This document shows positions 31,630 to 40,023 of a stretch of DNA of 46,365 bases, in pieces. The first letter of the stretch is position 1. Every line of letters begins with the position of its first letter. This DNA comes from Sphingomonas elodea ATCC 31461. GTDB taxonomy: Bacteria; Pseudomonadota; Alphaproteobacteria; Sphingomonadales; Sphingomonadaceae. The notes under the pieces are model-generated. The model made no database searches, had not been told where the DNA came from, and worked only from the letters and a program-made list of their open reading frames with translations. Where the stretch lies: contig NZ_AGFU01000052.1 in assembly GCF_000226955.1 (NCBI RefSeq), forward strand, positions 1-46,365, in the 5' to 3' direction. The position numbers were made by a program, and so were the translations under genes.

Positions 31630-32443
31630 GTCGATCGCCAGCCTCGCCACGCTCGCGCTGCTCGCCGGTTGTGCCACGACGTCCACCGTCGCGCCGCGCA
31701 GCGCGACCAGGTCCGAGCCCGCGCTGAACCTGCACGCCCGCAATTTCGGCCCGGCAGCGACTGCCGGCGTCCGCACGCTGGTCGTCGTCCTGCACGGCGA
31801 TGGCGGGCCCGAGAGCCGCAGCGACCATTATCGCTTCGCCGAGGCGGCCACCCGGAGCATCCCCGACAGCGCCGCCGTTGCGCTGCTGCGCCCGGGCTAT
31901 GGCGACGCCGCCGGCAACCGCTCTCCCGGACAGCAGGGTCTGGGCTATGGCGACGACTATACGCAGGAGCGGATCGACGCGATCGCCCAGTCGATCGGCA
32001 TCCTTCGCCGCCGTTTCGCGACGGCGCGGCTGATCCTGGTCGGCGATTCGGGTGGGGCGGCGATCGCCGCCGACATCGCCGGCATGCGCCCCGATCTGGT
32101 CGATGCGATGGTGCTGGTCGGCTGCCCCTGTGCGCTGCCCGAATGGCGCAAGGGCATGCAGAAGCAGCGGCACGGCGCCGCCTGGGCGACGCCGGTGGCG
32201 AGCCTCGATCCGCTGAAGACCGCGGGCGGGGTCATGCCCAGCCTGCGCGCGGCGGTGCTGGTCGGCGCCGACGACAAGATCACGCCGCCCCCGCTGTCAC
32301 GCGCCTATGCCGAGGCCCTTGCGCTGCGCGGCATCGCTACCGATCTGCGGATCATCCCCGGCCGGGGACATGATTTGCTCAACGATCCCGAAGTGTTGGC
32401 GGCCACCACCCGGCTGGCGGCGACACTTCCCACGAAAGGCTGA
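31619..32443 (+). CDS. Lipoprotein alpha/beta hydrolase
   Basis: This 274-aa protein starts [21 protein letters not shown], a lipoprotein signal with lipobox LLAGC (Cys18). The hydrolase core has [24 protein letters not shown] (oxyanion region), nucleophile GDSGG in [18 protein letters not shown], an acid in [11 protein letters not shown], and the base His in [10 protein letters not shown]. The full triad is thus present, as in dienelactone-hydrolase or esterase relatives. Substrate is unknown. The ATG at 31619 lies inside the last codons of coaBC, so translation is coupled. An upstream start would remove the lipoprotein signal from the N-terminus. Confidence 0.85.
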   Translation: MRSRSIASLATLALLAGCATTSTVAPRSATRSEPALNLHARNFGPAATAGVRTLVVVLHGDGGPESRSDHYRFAEAATRSIPDSAAVALLRPGYGDAAGNRSPGQQGLGYGDDYTQERIDAIAQSIGILRRRFATARLILVGDSGGAAIAADIAGMRPDLVDAMVLVGCPCALPEWRKGMQKQRHGAAWATPVASLDPLKTAGGVMPSLRAAVLVGADDKITPPPLSRAYAEALALRGIATDLRIIPGRGHDLLNDPEVLAATTRLAATLPTKG

Positions 32444-32445
32444 CC

Positions 32446-32892
32446 TTGCTGCCGCCGATCCGCATCGCGATCCAGCGCCTGCCCCATGGCGAGAACCTGC
32501 CCCTCCCCCGTTACGCCACGGAGGGCGCCGCGGGCATGGATGTCGTTGCCGCCGAGGCGCTGACGCTCGCGCCCGGCGCGCGCCACGCCGTCGCCACCGG
32601 CTTCGCCATGGCGATCCCCGCCGGCTATGAGGTGCAGGTGCGCCCGCGCTCCGGCTTGGCGCTCAAGCACGGCATCACCTGCCTCAACACGCCCGGCACG
32701 ATCGACAGCGACTATCGCGGCGAAGTGAAGGTGATCCTCGCCAATCTCGGCAGCGAGGACTTCGTCATCGCCCGCGGCGACCGGATCGCCCAGCTCGTAC
32801 CCGCCCCCGTGCAGCGCGCCGACCTGGACGAGGTGCCGCACCTGGACGAAACCACGCGGGGTTCGGGCGGCTTCGGCTCCACCGGCCGATGA
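32446..32892 (+). CDS. dut: dUTP diphosphatase
   Basis: This 148-aa trimeric dUTPase hydrolyses dUTP to dUMP. All five motifs are present: [42 protein letters not shown] and the C-terminal [10 protein letters not shown]. The start is TTG at 32446, 2 nt after the hydrolase stop codon, with AAAGG 6 nt before it; no ATG is available ahead of motif I with a proper N-terminus. Coupling dut with coaBC is a common bacterial arrangement. It overlaps the next gene by 4 nt. Confidence 0.96.
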   Translation: MLPPIRIAIQRLPHGENLPLPRYATEGAAGMDVVAAEALTLAPGARHAVATGFAMAIPAGYEVQVRPRSGLALKHGITCLNTPGTIDSDYRGEVKVILANLGSEDFVIARGDRIAQLVPAPVQRADLDEVPHLDETTRGSGGFGSTGR

Positions 32893-33269
32893 TCGCAAGC
32901 CTAGCCCTTTGGCTCGCGCTGCAGGCGAGCCCGCCGCGCGTGATCGACTGGCCGTCGCTCGCACCGCTGCCCTATCGCAGCGAACCGCAGATCACGCCGG
33001 ACATGCTTGCCTTCGTCGCGAACGAAGTGGTGGCCCGCAAATGCCCGCTGGCGATCGGGCCGGGGCTGACGCTTAGCGTCGACGTGGCCGTGCTGGTCGA
33101 TGCGCAGGACAATATCCGCACCACCGTGCCGCGCGCAATCCAGTGCGCGTCGGTAGAACAATATGCCGCCGCAATGGTGGCGGGCGCCGCCCGCGGCAAC
33201 CTGCTGCCCCGCATGGCGACGTCCGACCAATGGTACCGCGCGACCGTCACCTTCACCTGGCCGAAATGA
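32889..33269 (+). CDS. Small exported protein of unknown function
   Basis: This 126-aa protein starts with a short hydrophobic segment ([16 protein letters not shown]) that looks like a signal peptide. The rest is mixed alpha/beta with two Cys in [10 protein letters not shown] and [15 protein letters not shown], which may form a disulfide. The end is [14 protein letters not shown]. The pattern is weakly like TonB C-terminal folds (strand, helix, strand ending VTF) but this is only an impression. It overlaps dut and the MoeB-like gene by 4 nt on each side, so it belongs to the operon. Confidence 0.75.
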   Translation: MIASLALWLALQASPPRVIDWPSLAPLPYRSEPQITPDMLAFVANEVVARKCPLAIGPGLTLSVDVAVLVDAQDNIRTTVPRAIQCASVEQYAAAMVAGAARGNLLPRMATSDQWYRATVTFTWPK

Positions 33270-34030
33270 CGCTTTCCGACGAGGAGCTGGAACGCTATGC
33301 CCGCCACATCATCCTGCGCGAGGTGGGCGGCGCCGGCCAGGCGAAGCTGAAGGCCGCACGGGTGCTCGTGATCGGCGCGGGCGGAATCGGCGCCCCGGCG
33401 ATCCAGTATCTGGCGGCAGCGGGCGTCGGGGCGCTGACGATCGTCGACGACGACGCGGTCGATCGCTCCAACCTCCAGCGCCAGGTGCTGTTCGCCACCG
33501 CCGATATCGGCGCGGGCAAGGCGGAAACCGCTGCCGCGCGGGTGGCCGCGATCAATCCGAACGTGGCCGTGCGGGTAGAGGCCCGCCGCCTCGCCGCCGC
33601 AGACGCTCCCGCGCTGATCGCTGGGCACGATGTCGTACTGGACGGCACCGACAATTTCGCCACCCGCCTCGCGGTCGCCGATGCCGCGCTCGTCGCGCGC
33701 GTGCCGCTCGTCTCTTCCGCCGTCGCCGAGTTCGAGGGCCAGCTCGGCACCTTCCGCGGCTGGGAGGCGGACAAGCCCTGCTATCGCTGCTTCGTCGGCC
33801 AGGATCCCGAGCGGGAGGGCGTCAGCTGCTCCGAACAGGGCGTGCTGGGCGCGCTGACCGGCATACTCGGCAGCCTCGCTGCGCTGGAGGTGATCCGTGC
33901 CATCACCCCCTTTGGCGACGATAGTGCGGGCAAACTCCTGCTGGTCGACGCGCTGGCCCTGCGCTTCCGGACGCTCCAGCTGCCCAAGGACCCCGGCTGC
34001 CCGGCTTGCGGCGCGGGAACGCTCCGGTAA
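33266..34030 (+). CDS. moeB: E1-like adenylyltransferase of the MoeB/ThiF/HesA family
   Basis: This 254-aa enzyme adenylates the C-terminus of a small sulfur-carrier protein, as MoeB does for MoaD in molybdopterin synthesis or ThiF for ThiS. Motifs are RYARHIILREVGGAGQAKLK, nucleotide loop VIGAGGIGAPAIQYLAAAGVG, DDDAVDRSNLQRQVLF, the DGTDNFATR site, zinc pairs CYRC and CPAC, and the Cys of GVSCSEQGVLG. No rhodanese domain is attached. Whether it serves molybdenum cofactor, thiamine or another pathway is unclear, and no carrier gene is adjacent. It ends the ubiB operon; start overlaps the upstream stop by 4 nt. Confidence 0.88.
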   Translation: MTLSDEELERYARHIILREVGGAGQAKLKAARVLVIGAGGIGAPAIQYLAAAGVGALTIVDDDAVDRSNLQRQVLFATADIGAGKAETAAARVAAINPNVAVRVEARRLAAADAPALIAGHDVVLDGTDNFATRLAVADAALVARVPLVSSAVAEFEGQLGTFRGWEADKPCYRCFVGQDPEREGVSCSEQGVLGALTGILGSLAALEVIRAITPFGDDSAGKLLLVDALALRFRTLQLPKDPGCPACGAGTLR

Positions 34031-34077
34031 GGAGCGCCGGACTAGGAAGCCTTCGCCAGCAACCGACAGGAACCATC

Positions 34078-35097
34078 ATGCCCGAACCGACCGTCCAAGC
34101 CCCGCGCGTGCTCGTCACCGGATCGGCCGGGTTCATCGGCTTCCACACCGCAAGCCGCCTGCTCCAGGCGGGGGCCACCGTGCTCGGCGTGGACAATTTC
34201 TCGGATTACTATGACGTCGCGCTCAAGGAAGCGCGCAACGACATGCTGTCGAATCACCCGAACTTCCGGGTGGCGCGGCTCTCGATCGAGGACCAGTCGG
34301 CGCTCGGCGCGGCCTGGACCGCGTTCAAGCCGGACGTGGTGATCCACCTCGCCGCCCAGGCAGGCGTCCGGTTCAGCATCGAGCAGCCGGCCAGCTATAT
34401 CGGCGCCAACGTGATCGGCACGTTCAACCTGCTGGAACTCGCCCGCCACCACCCGGTGCGCCACTTCCTCGCGGCGTCCACCAGCTCGGTCTACGGCGCC
34501 AATACCGACATGCCGTTCGGCGAGACCCAGCGCACCGCCACGCCGATGAGCCTCTACGCCGCCACCAAGGGCGCGACCGAGCTGATGGGCCACAGCTATG
34601 CGCACCTCTTCCGCACGCCGATGACCTTCTTCCGCTTCTTCACGGTCTACGGCCCCTGGGGCCGGCCGGACATGGCGCTGTTCAAGTTCACCCGCGCGAT
34701 CCTCGCCGGCGAGCCGATCGACGTGTACAATAATGGCGAGATGGTGCGGGACTTCACCTTCATCGACGATCTCGCCGAATCGATCGTGCGCCTGGTCGAT
34801 GCCGTGCCGGGGGATGTGCCGGTGGAAGGCGACAGCCTGTCGCCCGCCGCGCCCTTCCGCATCGTCAATATCGGCGCCGGCCGCCCGACGCCGCTGATGG
34901 ACTATATCGGCGCGGCGGAGAAGGCGCTGGGTCGCACCGCGATCAAGAACTTCCTGCCGATGCAGGCCGGCGACGTGCCCGCTACGGAGGCTTCGTCGGA
35001 CCTGCTCCGCCGCCTCACCGGCTATGCCCCCTCCACCACGCCGGAAGAGGGGGTGGCCAAGTTCGTGCGCTGGTATCTGGAGCATTATCAAAGCTGA
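34078..35097 (+). CDS. NAD-dependent UDP-uronate 4-epimerase (LpsL-like)
   Basis: This 339-aa extended short-chain dehydrogenase has the NAD motif TGSAGFIGFH (residues 14-23), then VLGVDNFSDYYDVALKEAR, the catalytic Tyr160/Lys164 in SLYAATKGATE, and RFFTVYGPWGRPDMALFKFTRAIL. These stretches match UDP-glucuronate 4-epimerases (LpsL type), which make UDP-GalA for LPS or capsule. AGGAA precedes the ATG. The next gene, 46 nt on, encodes a UDP-GlcNAc-type dehydrogenase, so the natural substrate could instead be UDP-GlcNAcA. Confidence 0.9.
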   Translation: MPEPTVQAPRVLVTGSAGFIGFHTASRLLQAGATVLGVDNFSDYYDVALKEARNDMLSNHPNFRVARLSIEDQSALGAAWTAFKPDVVIHLAAQAGVRFSIEQPASYIGANVIGTFNLLELARHHPVRHFLAASTSSVYGANTDMPFGETQRTATPMSLYAATKGATELMGHSYAHLFRTPMTFFRFFTVYGPWGRPDMALFKFTRAILAGEPIDVYNNGEMVRDFTFIDDLAESIVRLVDAVPGDVPVEGDSLSPAAPFRIVNIGAGRPTPLMDYIGAAEKALGRTAIKNFLPMQAGDVPATEASSDLLRRLTGYAPSTTPEEGVAKFVRWYLEHYQS

Positions 35098-35143
35098 AAC
35101 CGGCGCTGATGCAGAAGGGCCGCTCCCGAATGGAGCGGACCTG

Positions 35144-36490
35144 ATGACCTTTGAATGGCCGGCGCACGGACTGACGCTGCAAGCCCGGATTGAAAGCCGC
35201 ACGGCGACGATCGGCGTGATCGGCATGGGCTATGTCGGCCTGCCGCTGGCAGTGGCCTTCGGCGAGGCGGGATGCTCCGTCCTCGGCTTCGATCTCGATC
35301 CCGAGAAGGTCGTCGCGCTCAACCAGGGCGAGAGCTATATCAAGCATATTCCGGGCGACCGCATCGCCCCGCTGGTCGCCGAGCAGCGCATCACCGCGAC
35401 CGCCGATCTCGACCGGCTGGGCGAAGTGGACGTGCTGCTGATCTGCGTGCCGACGCCGCTGACCCGCCATCTCGAACCCGATCTGAAATATGTCGAGCAC
35501 ACCACCCGCGCGATCGCGCGGAGCTTGCGCAAGGGCCAGCTGGTGATCCTCGAATCGACCACCTATCCCGGCACCACCCGCGAGGTGATGCAGCCGATCC
35601 TGGAGGAAGAGGGGCTGGTCGCCGGACGCGACTTCTTCCTCGCCTATTCGCCCGAGCGCGAGGATCCCGGCAACCCGACCTTCTCCACCACCAAGATCCC
35701 CAAGGTCGTCGGTGCCGACGATCCGGCGTCGGCGGGGCTGGCGATGGCGCTCTATCGCCACATCGTGCCCCAGGCGATCCAGGTCTCGTCCGCGGCGACG
35801 GCCGAAGCCGTGAAGATCACCGAGAACGTGTTCCGCGCGGTCAACATCGCGCTGGTCAACGAGCTCAAGCTGATCTTCACCGCGATGGACATCGACGTGT
35901 GGGAAGTGATCGACGCGGCCAAGTCCAAGCCGTTCGGCTTCATGCCCTTCTATCCCGGCCCGGGCCTGGGCGGGCACTGCATCCCGATCGACCCCTTCTA
36001 CCTCACCTGGAAGGCGCGGGAGTATAACCAGCATACCCGCTTCATCGAGCTGGCCGGCCAGATCAATGCCGATATGCCGCAGCATGTGATCCGCGTGCTG
36101 GCGGATACGCTGGATGCCCGCTTCGGCCGGGGCCTGCGCGGCGCGCGGGTGCTGGTGCTGGGGGTCGCCTACAAGAAGAATGTCGACGACATCCGCGAAA
36201 GCCCGTCGCTCCGCCTGATGGAGATGATCGAGGCGCGCGGCGCGACCGCCGATTTCCACGATCCGCACGTCGCCCAGATCAACGGCACGCGCGAACATCC
36301 GACGCTCAACTTCCGCCACGGCATCGCTTGGGACGAAGCCACGATCGCCGGATACGACGCGGTGCTGATTGCGACCGATCACGACGCGGTGGACTATGCC
36401 GCGCTGGCGGCCTCGGCGAAGCTGGTGATCGACACGCGCAACGCCTGCGGCAAGGCAGGGGTGACCGGCGCCAATATCGCCCGCGCCTGA
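35144..36490 (+). CDS. UDP-N-acetylglucosamine 6-dehydrogenase (WbpA/TviB-like)
   Basis: This 448-aa nucleotide-sugar dehydrogenase has the NAD loop GVIGMGYVGLPLAVAFGEAG (residues 24-43), CVPTPLTRHLEPDLKYV, ESTTYPGTTREVMQP, AYSPEREDPGNPTF, and catalytic Cys279 in GPGLGGHCIPIDPFYLTWKA. The HCIPIDPFYLTWKAREY stretch and length fit the UDP-GlcNAc clade (WbpA, TviB) better than UDP-glucose dehydrogenase. The product, UDP-GlcNAcA, would feed an acidic surface polysaccharide. ATG 35144 is chosen. It converges with galU across a 12-bp hairpin. Confidence 0.88.
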   Translation: MTFEWPAHGLTLQARIESRTATIGVIGMGYVGLPLAVAFGEAGCSVLGFDLDPEKVVALNQGESYIKHIPGDRIAPLVAEQRITATADLDRLGEVDVLLICVPTPLTRHLEPDLKYVEHTTRAIARSLRKGQLVILESTTYPGTTREVMQPILEEEGLVAGRDFFLAYSPEREDPGNPTFSTTKIPKVVGADDPASAGLAMALYRHIVPQAIQVSSAATAEAVKITENVFRAVNIALVNELKLIFTAMDIDVWEVIDAAKSKPFGFMPFYPGPGLGGHCIPIDPFYLTWKAREYNQHTRFIELAGQINADMPQHVIRVLADTLDARFGRGLRGARVLVLGVAYKKNVDDIRESPSLRLMEMIEARGATADFHDPHVAQINGTREHPTLNFRHGIAWDEATIAGYDAVLIATDHDAVDYAALAASAKLVIDTRNACGKAGVTGANIARA

Positions 36491-36491
36491 G

Positions 36492-36519
36492 GCGATGCGC
36501 CGGCAGCCCGGCGCATCGC
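36492..36519. terminator. Bidirectional hairpin between the dehydrogenase and galU
   Basis: gcgatgcgccgg at 36492-36503 pairs perfectly with ccggcgcatcgc at 36508-36519 around a 4-nt loop, directly between two convergent stop codons. T-runs are absent, so it may work with Rho or just protect 3' ends. Confidence 0.6.
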
Positions 36520-36528
36520 TCCATCGCC

Positions 36529-37398
36529 TCAGCCGAGCGCCTTCACCGCGAAGGCGCGAACGGCCGGCTCCAGATCCGGCCGCGACAGCGCGACCGCCAG
36601 ATTGGCCTGGATGAAGCCGGCCTTGTCACCGCAGTCATAGCGGGTGCCCTGGAAGGTCACCCCGTGGAACGGCTGATCGCCGATCATGCGCTGCATCGCG
36701 TCGGTCAGCTGGATCTCGCCGCCGGCGCCCTTGCCCTGATTTTCCAGGATGCGCATCACCTCGGGCTGCAGGATGTAGCGACCGATGACCGACAGGTTCG
36801 ACGGCGCGGTGCCGGGCGCCGGCTTCTCGACCAGGCCCTTCACTTCCGTCAGCACACCGTCCTGCGTCCCCGGCGTGATGATGCCGTAGCGGTGGGTCTG
36901 GTCGTCCGGCACTTCCTCGGCGCAGATCAGGTTGCCGCCGACCTTGTTATAGGCGTCGACCATCTGCTTCAGGCAGCCCGGCTGGCCGAACATGAAGTCG
37001 TCCGGCAGCAGCACCGCGAACGGCTCGTCGCCGACGATGTCGCGCGCGCACCACACGGCGTGGCCCAGGCCCATCGGCTCCTGCTGGCGGACATAGGCGA
37101 TGTTGCCGGGCTTCAGCCGGGTGCCGTCCAGCACGTCGAGCGACTTGCCGCGCGCGGCCATGGTCGCTTCCAGCTCATAGGCGATATCGAAATGGTCCTC
37201 GAGCGCGGACTTGCCGCGACCGGTGACGAAGATCATCTGCTCGATGCCGGCTTCCACCGCCTCGTCGACCGCGTACTGGATCAGCGGGCGGTCGACGACC
37301 GGGAGCATCTCCTTCGGCATCGCCTTGGTGGCGGGCAGGAACCGGGTGCCGAGTCCCGCAACCGGGAACACGGCCTTACGCAGCGGCTTGATCGTCAT
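36529..37398 (-). CDS. galU: UTP-glucose-1-phosphate uridylyltransferase
   Basis: This 289-aa enzyme makes UDP-glucose from UTP and glucose-1-phosphate, the entry point to many glycans. Family motifs are AVFPVAGLGTRFLPATKAMPKEMLPVVDRPLIQYAVDEA, VLLPDDFM, RYGIITPGTQ, GLVEKPAPGTAPSNLSVIGRYIL, GEIQLTDAM and TRYDCGDKAGF. The start is ATG 37398 with a GGGGGG-type site upstream; an extended frame adds no conserved residues. It is the only minus-strand gene in the sugar cluster. A promoter pair (TTGCCA, TATGCC) lies upstream. Confidence 0.96.
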   Translation of the reverse strand: MTIKPLRKAVFPVAGLGTRFLPATKAMPKEMLPVVDRPLIQYAVDEAVEAGIEQMIFVTGRGKSALEDHFDIAYELEATMAARGKSLDVLDGTRLKPGNIAYVRQQEPMGLGHAVWCARDIVGDEPFAVLLPDDFMFGQPGCLKQMVDAYNKVGGNLICAEEVPDDQTHRYGIITPGTQDGVLTEVKGLVEKPAPGTAPSNLSVIGRYILQPEVMRILENQGKGAGGEIQLTDAMQRMIGDQPFHGVTFQGTRYDCGDKAGFIQANLAVALSRPDLEPAVRAFAVKALG

Positions 37399-37433
37399 AA
37401 CCCCCCTCGTGACGTAGAAAACTGGTGCAGTGC

Positions 37434-37462
37434 GGCATAGCGTCACACCGGGCATGTGGCAA
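37434..37462 (-). promoter_or_regulatory. Candidate galU promoter
   Basis: On the minus strand TTGCCA (complement of 37457-37462) and TATGCC (complement of 37434-37439) are separated by 17 nt, about 36 nt upstream of the galU start codon. It lies in the 116-nt gap shared with divergent wecB. Confidence 0.4.
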
Positions 37463-37514
37463 ACGCGCTGCCAAGGTAATGGTTCGGTGAGGAGGATCGG
37501 GCTATGCGAAGGTC

Positions 37515-38654
37515 ATGACACAGATCCGCAAAAAGCTGTTCGTCGTCTTCGGCACACGACCCGAAGCTATCAAGCTTTTTCCTGTGGTTCGGGCGCTCTC
37601 CTCGACACCGGGACTGGCAGTCACAACCTGCGTTACTGCGCAGCATCGCGGCCTGCTGGACCAGGTGCTGGCGATCGCGGGACTGACGCCCGACATCGAT
37701 CTCGACCTGATGACTCCCGGCCAGTCGCTCGATGCGCTGACCGCCCGCCTGCTGACCGGCATCGGTAGCGCCCTGGATTCAGCGCGACCGGACCGGGTGA
37801 TCGTGCAGGGCGACACCGCCACCGCGATGGTCGGCGCGCTGGCGGCCTATTACCGCAAGATCCCCATCAGCCATGTCGAGGCGGGGCTGCGCTCCGGCGA
37901 TATCTACCAGCCCTGGCCGGAGGAGGTGAACCGTCGCATCGTCGCCCCCATCGCCGACCAGCATTTCGCGCCGACCGACACCGCGGCGGAGGCGCTGCGC
38001 GCGGAGAACATCCCGCCTGCCAGCATCCACGTAACCGGCAACACGGTGATCGACGCGCTGCTCGCCACGCGCGAGCGCATCGCCGCGGACCCTTCGCTGG
38101 CCGCGGGGCTGGATTCGATCGCCCACCGCTTTGCCGGCAAGCGGATCGTGCTGGTCACCACCCATCGTCGCGAGAATTTCGGCGGCGGCATGAGCGCCAT
38201 CGCCGACGCGCTGCGCCGGATCGCCGCGCGGCCCGATGTGGCGATCCTGTTTCCGGTGCATCCCAATCCCAATGTGGTGAGCGTCATGGATGCGGCCCTG
38301 GGCGACCAGCCGAACATCGCCCGCATCGACCCGCTCGACTATCCGCACTTCATCCGCGCGCTCGGGCTCGCCCATCTGGTGCTGAGCGATTCGGGCGGCG
38401 TGCAGGAAGAGGCGCCCGCGCTCGGCAAGCCGGTGCTGGTGATGCGCGAGACGACGGAGCGGCCCGAGGGCATCGCCGCCGGCACCGCGCGGCTGGTCGG
38501 CACCGATGCGGAGCGTATCGTGCGCGAGGTCGGCCGCCTGCTGGATGACGGGGACGCCTATGCGGCGATGGCGCGCGCGCACAATCCGTTCGGCGACGGC
38601 CATGCCGCGACCCGCATCGCCGACATCATTCGCGCCGGCTTCGATCCCGGTTGA
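37515..38654 (+). CDS. wecB: UDP-N-acetylglucosamine 2-epimerase (non-hydrolysing)
   Basis: This 379-aa enzyme interconverts UDP-GlcNAc and UDP-ManNAc. Typical stretches are FVVFGTRPEAIKLFPVVRAL, TAQHRGLLDQVL, VQGDTATAMVGALAAYYRKIPISHVEAGLRSGDIYQPWPEEVNRRI, VTTHRRENFGGGM and SDSGGVQEEAPALGKPVLVMRETTERPEG. All active-site segments are intact and the length is normal. The product is used by the next gene, wecC, 67 nt downstream. Confidence 0.96.
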   Translation: MTQIRKKLFVVFGTRPEAIKLFPVVRALSSTPGLAVTTCVTAQHRGLLDQVLAIAGLTPDIDLDLMTPGQSLDALTARLLTGIGSALDSARPDRVIVQGDTATAMVGALAAYYRKIPISHVEAGLRSGDIYQPWPEEVNRRIVAPIADQHFAPTDTAAEALRAENIPPASIHVTGNTVIDALLATRERIAADPSLAAGLDSIAHRFAGKRIVLVTTHRRENFGGGMSAIADALRRIAARPDVAILFPVHPNPNVVSVMDAALGDQPNIARIDPLDYPHFIRALGLAHLVLSDSGGVQEEAPALGKPVLVMRETTERPEGIAAGTARLVGTDAERIVREVGRLLDDGDAYAAMARAHNPFGDGHAATRIADIIRAGFDPG

Positions 38655-38721
38655 GCCGTCTTCCGATATTTTAACGCCTGTCTGCCAGGGTCGCCGCTCC
38701 TGAATTCGCGCGGAGTTTGCG

Positions 38722-40020
38722 ATGCTTGTGACGACGGAGCCGAAGGTTGCGGTGCTCGGCCTCGGCTATATCGGCCTGCCCACGGCGGCGGTGATCGCCC
38801 GCACCGGCGCGCAGGTGCTCGGCATCGATGTCGATGCGCATGTCGTCGAGACGGTGAACTCCGGCCGCGTCCATATCGAGGAGATCGATCTGGACGGCCT
38901 CGTCTCCGGCGTGGTCGCCCGCGGCAATCTCCGCGCCTCGCTGGCGATCGAGCCGGCGGACGTGTTCGTCATCGCAGTGCCCACCCCCTTCGGCGCCAAC
39001 CATGCGCCGGACATCGGCTATGTCCTGCAAGCCGCCACGACGATCGCGACGGTGCTGAAGGCCGGCAACGTGGTGATCCTCGAATCGACCTCCCCCGTCG
39101 GCACCACCGAGAAGGTGGCGGAACTGCTGTCGCAGCTGCGCCCGGATCTGAAGGTACCGGGCCACAGCAGCGGCAGCGCGGATATCGCCATCGCCTATTG
39201 CCCGGAGCGCGTGCTGCCAGGCCGCATCCTCGTCGAGCTGATCGAGAACGACCGGGTGATCGGCGGCATCACCCCGCGCTGCGCCCGCAAGGCGCTGCAT
39301 TTCTACCGCCGCTTCGTGCGCGGTGCCTGCGTCACCACCACCGCCCGCGCGGCGGAGATGACCAAGCTGACCGAAAACGCCTTTCGCGACGTGAACATCG
39401 CCTTCGCAAACGAGCTTTCGATCCTGGCCGAGGGCATGGGGGTGGATGTGTGGGAGGTGATCCGCCTCGCCAACCGCCATCCGCGCGTCAACATCCTCTC
39501 GCCCGGCCCGGGCGTGGGCGGCCACTGCATCGCGGTCGACCCCTGGTTCCTCGTCCACTCCAACCCCGAGCAGAGCCCGCTGATTCGCACGGCGCGCGAG
39601 GTGAATGACGGCAAGGTCGCGCATACGATCGCGCGCGCGGAGGCGCTGATCGCCCGGCTGCCGGCTGCGCCGATCGCGTGCCTGGGCCTGGCCTTCAAGG
39701 CGAATATCGACGATTTCCGGGAGAGCCCGGCGCTCAAGGTCGCGCAGGCGATCGCCGAACGCCACGGCGCCCGCGTCCGCATCGTCGAGCCCTATGCGCA
39801 GGCGCTGCCCCCTGCACTGGCTGCGACGGGCGCGACGCTGACCGACATCGACAGCGCGATCGAAAGCTGCCCGATCTTCCTCGTGCTGGTCGATCACGAC
39901 CTGTTCAAGTCGGTCCCGCTCGACGAGCGCTCGGGCAAGCTGGTGTACGACACGCGCGGCATCTGGCCGGACCAGCCTGCACCGGAAACCGTCACCGGCG
40001 GCCTGCGCCTCGCCGGCTAG
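38722..40020 (+). CDS. wecC: UDP-N-acetyl-D-mannosamine dehydrogenase
   Basis: This 432-aa NAD enzyme oxidises UDP-ManNAc to UDP-ManNAcA. The NAD loop is VAVLGLGYIGLPTAAVIARTG (residues 9-29). Typical WecC segments are VNSGRVHIEEIDLDGLV, AVPTPFG, ESTSPVGTTEKVAELL, AYCPERVLPGRILVELIENDRVIGG and the catalytic Cys269 in GPGVGGHCIAVDPWFLV. GRILVELIENDR and HIEEIDL mark WecC rather than UDP-glucose or UDP-GlcNAc dehydrogenases. It is followed after 3 nt by a phosphatase gene. Confidence 0.95.
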   Translation: MLVTTEPKVAVLGLGYIGLPTAAVIARTGAQVLGIDVDAHVVETVNSGRVHIEEIDLDGLVSGVVARGNLRASLAIEPADVFVIAVPTPFGANHAPDIGYVLQAATTIATVLKAGNVVILESTSPVGTTEKVAELLSQLRPDLKVPGHSSGSADIAIAYCPERVLPGRILVELIENDRVIGGITPRCARKALHFYRRFVRGACVTTTARAAEMTKLTENAFRDVNIAFANELSILAEGMGVDVWEVIRLANRHPRVNILSPGPGVGGHCIAVDPWFLVHSNPEQSPLIRTAREVNDGKVAHTIARAEALIARLPAAPIACLGLAFKANIDDFRESPALKVAQAIAERHGARVRIVEPYAQALPPALAATGATLTDIDSAIESCPIFLVLVDHDLFKSVPLDERSGKLVYDTRGIWPDQPAPETVTGGLRLAG

Positions 40021-40023
40021 GCC

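Noticed and set aside
37409-37446. gtgacg...cgtcac inverted pair between galU and wecB as an operator
   Set aside because: Only 6 bp with a 26-nt spacer, which is expected by chance in a gap this size.
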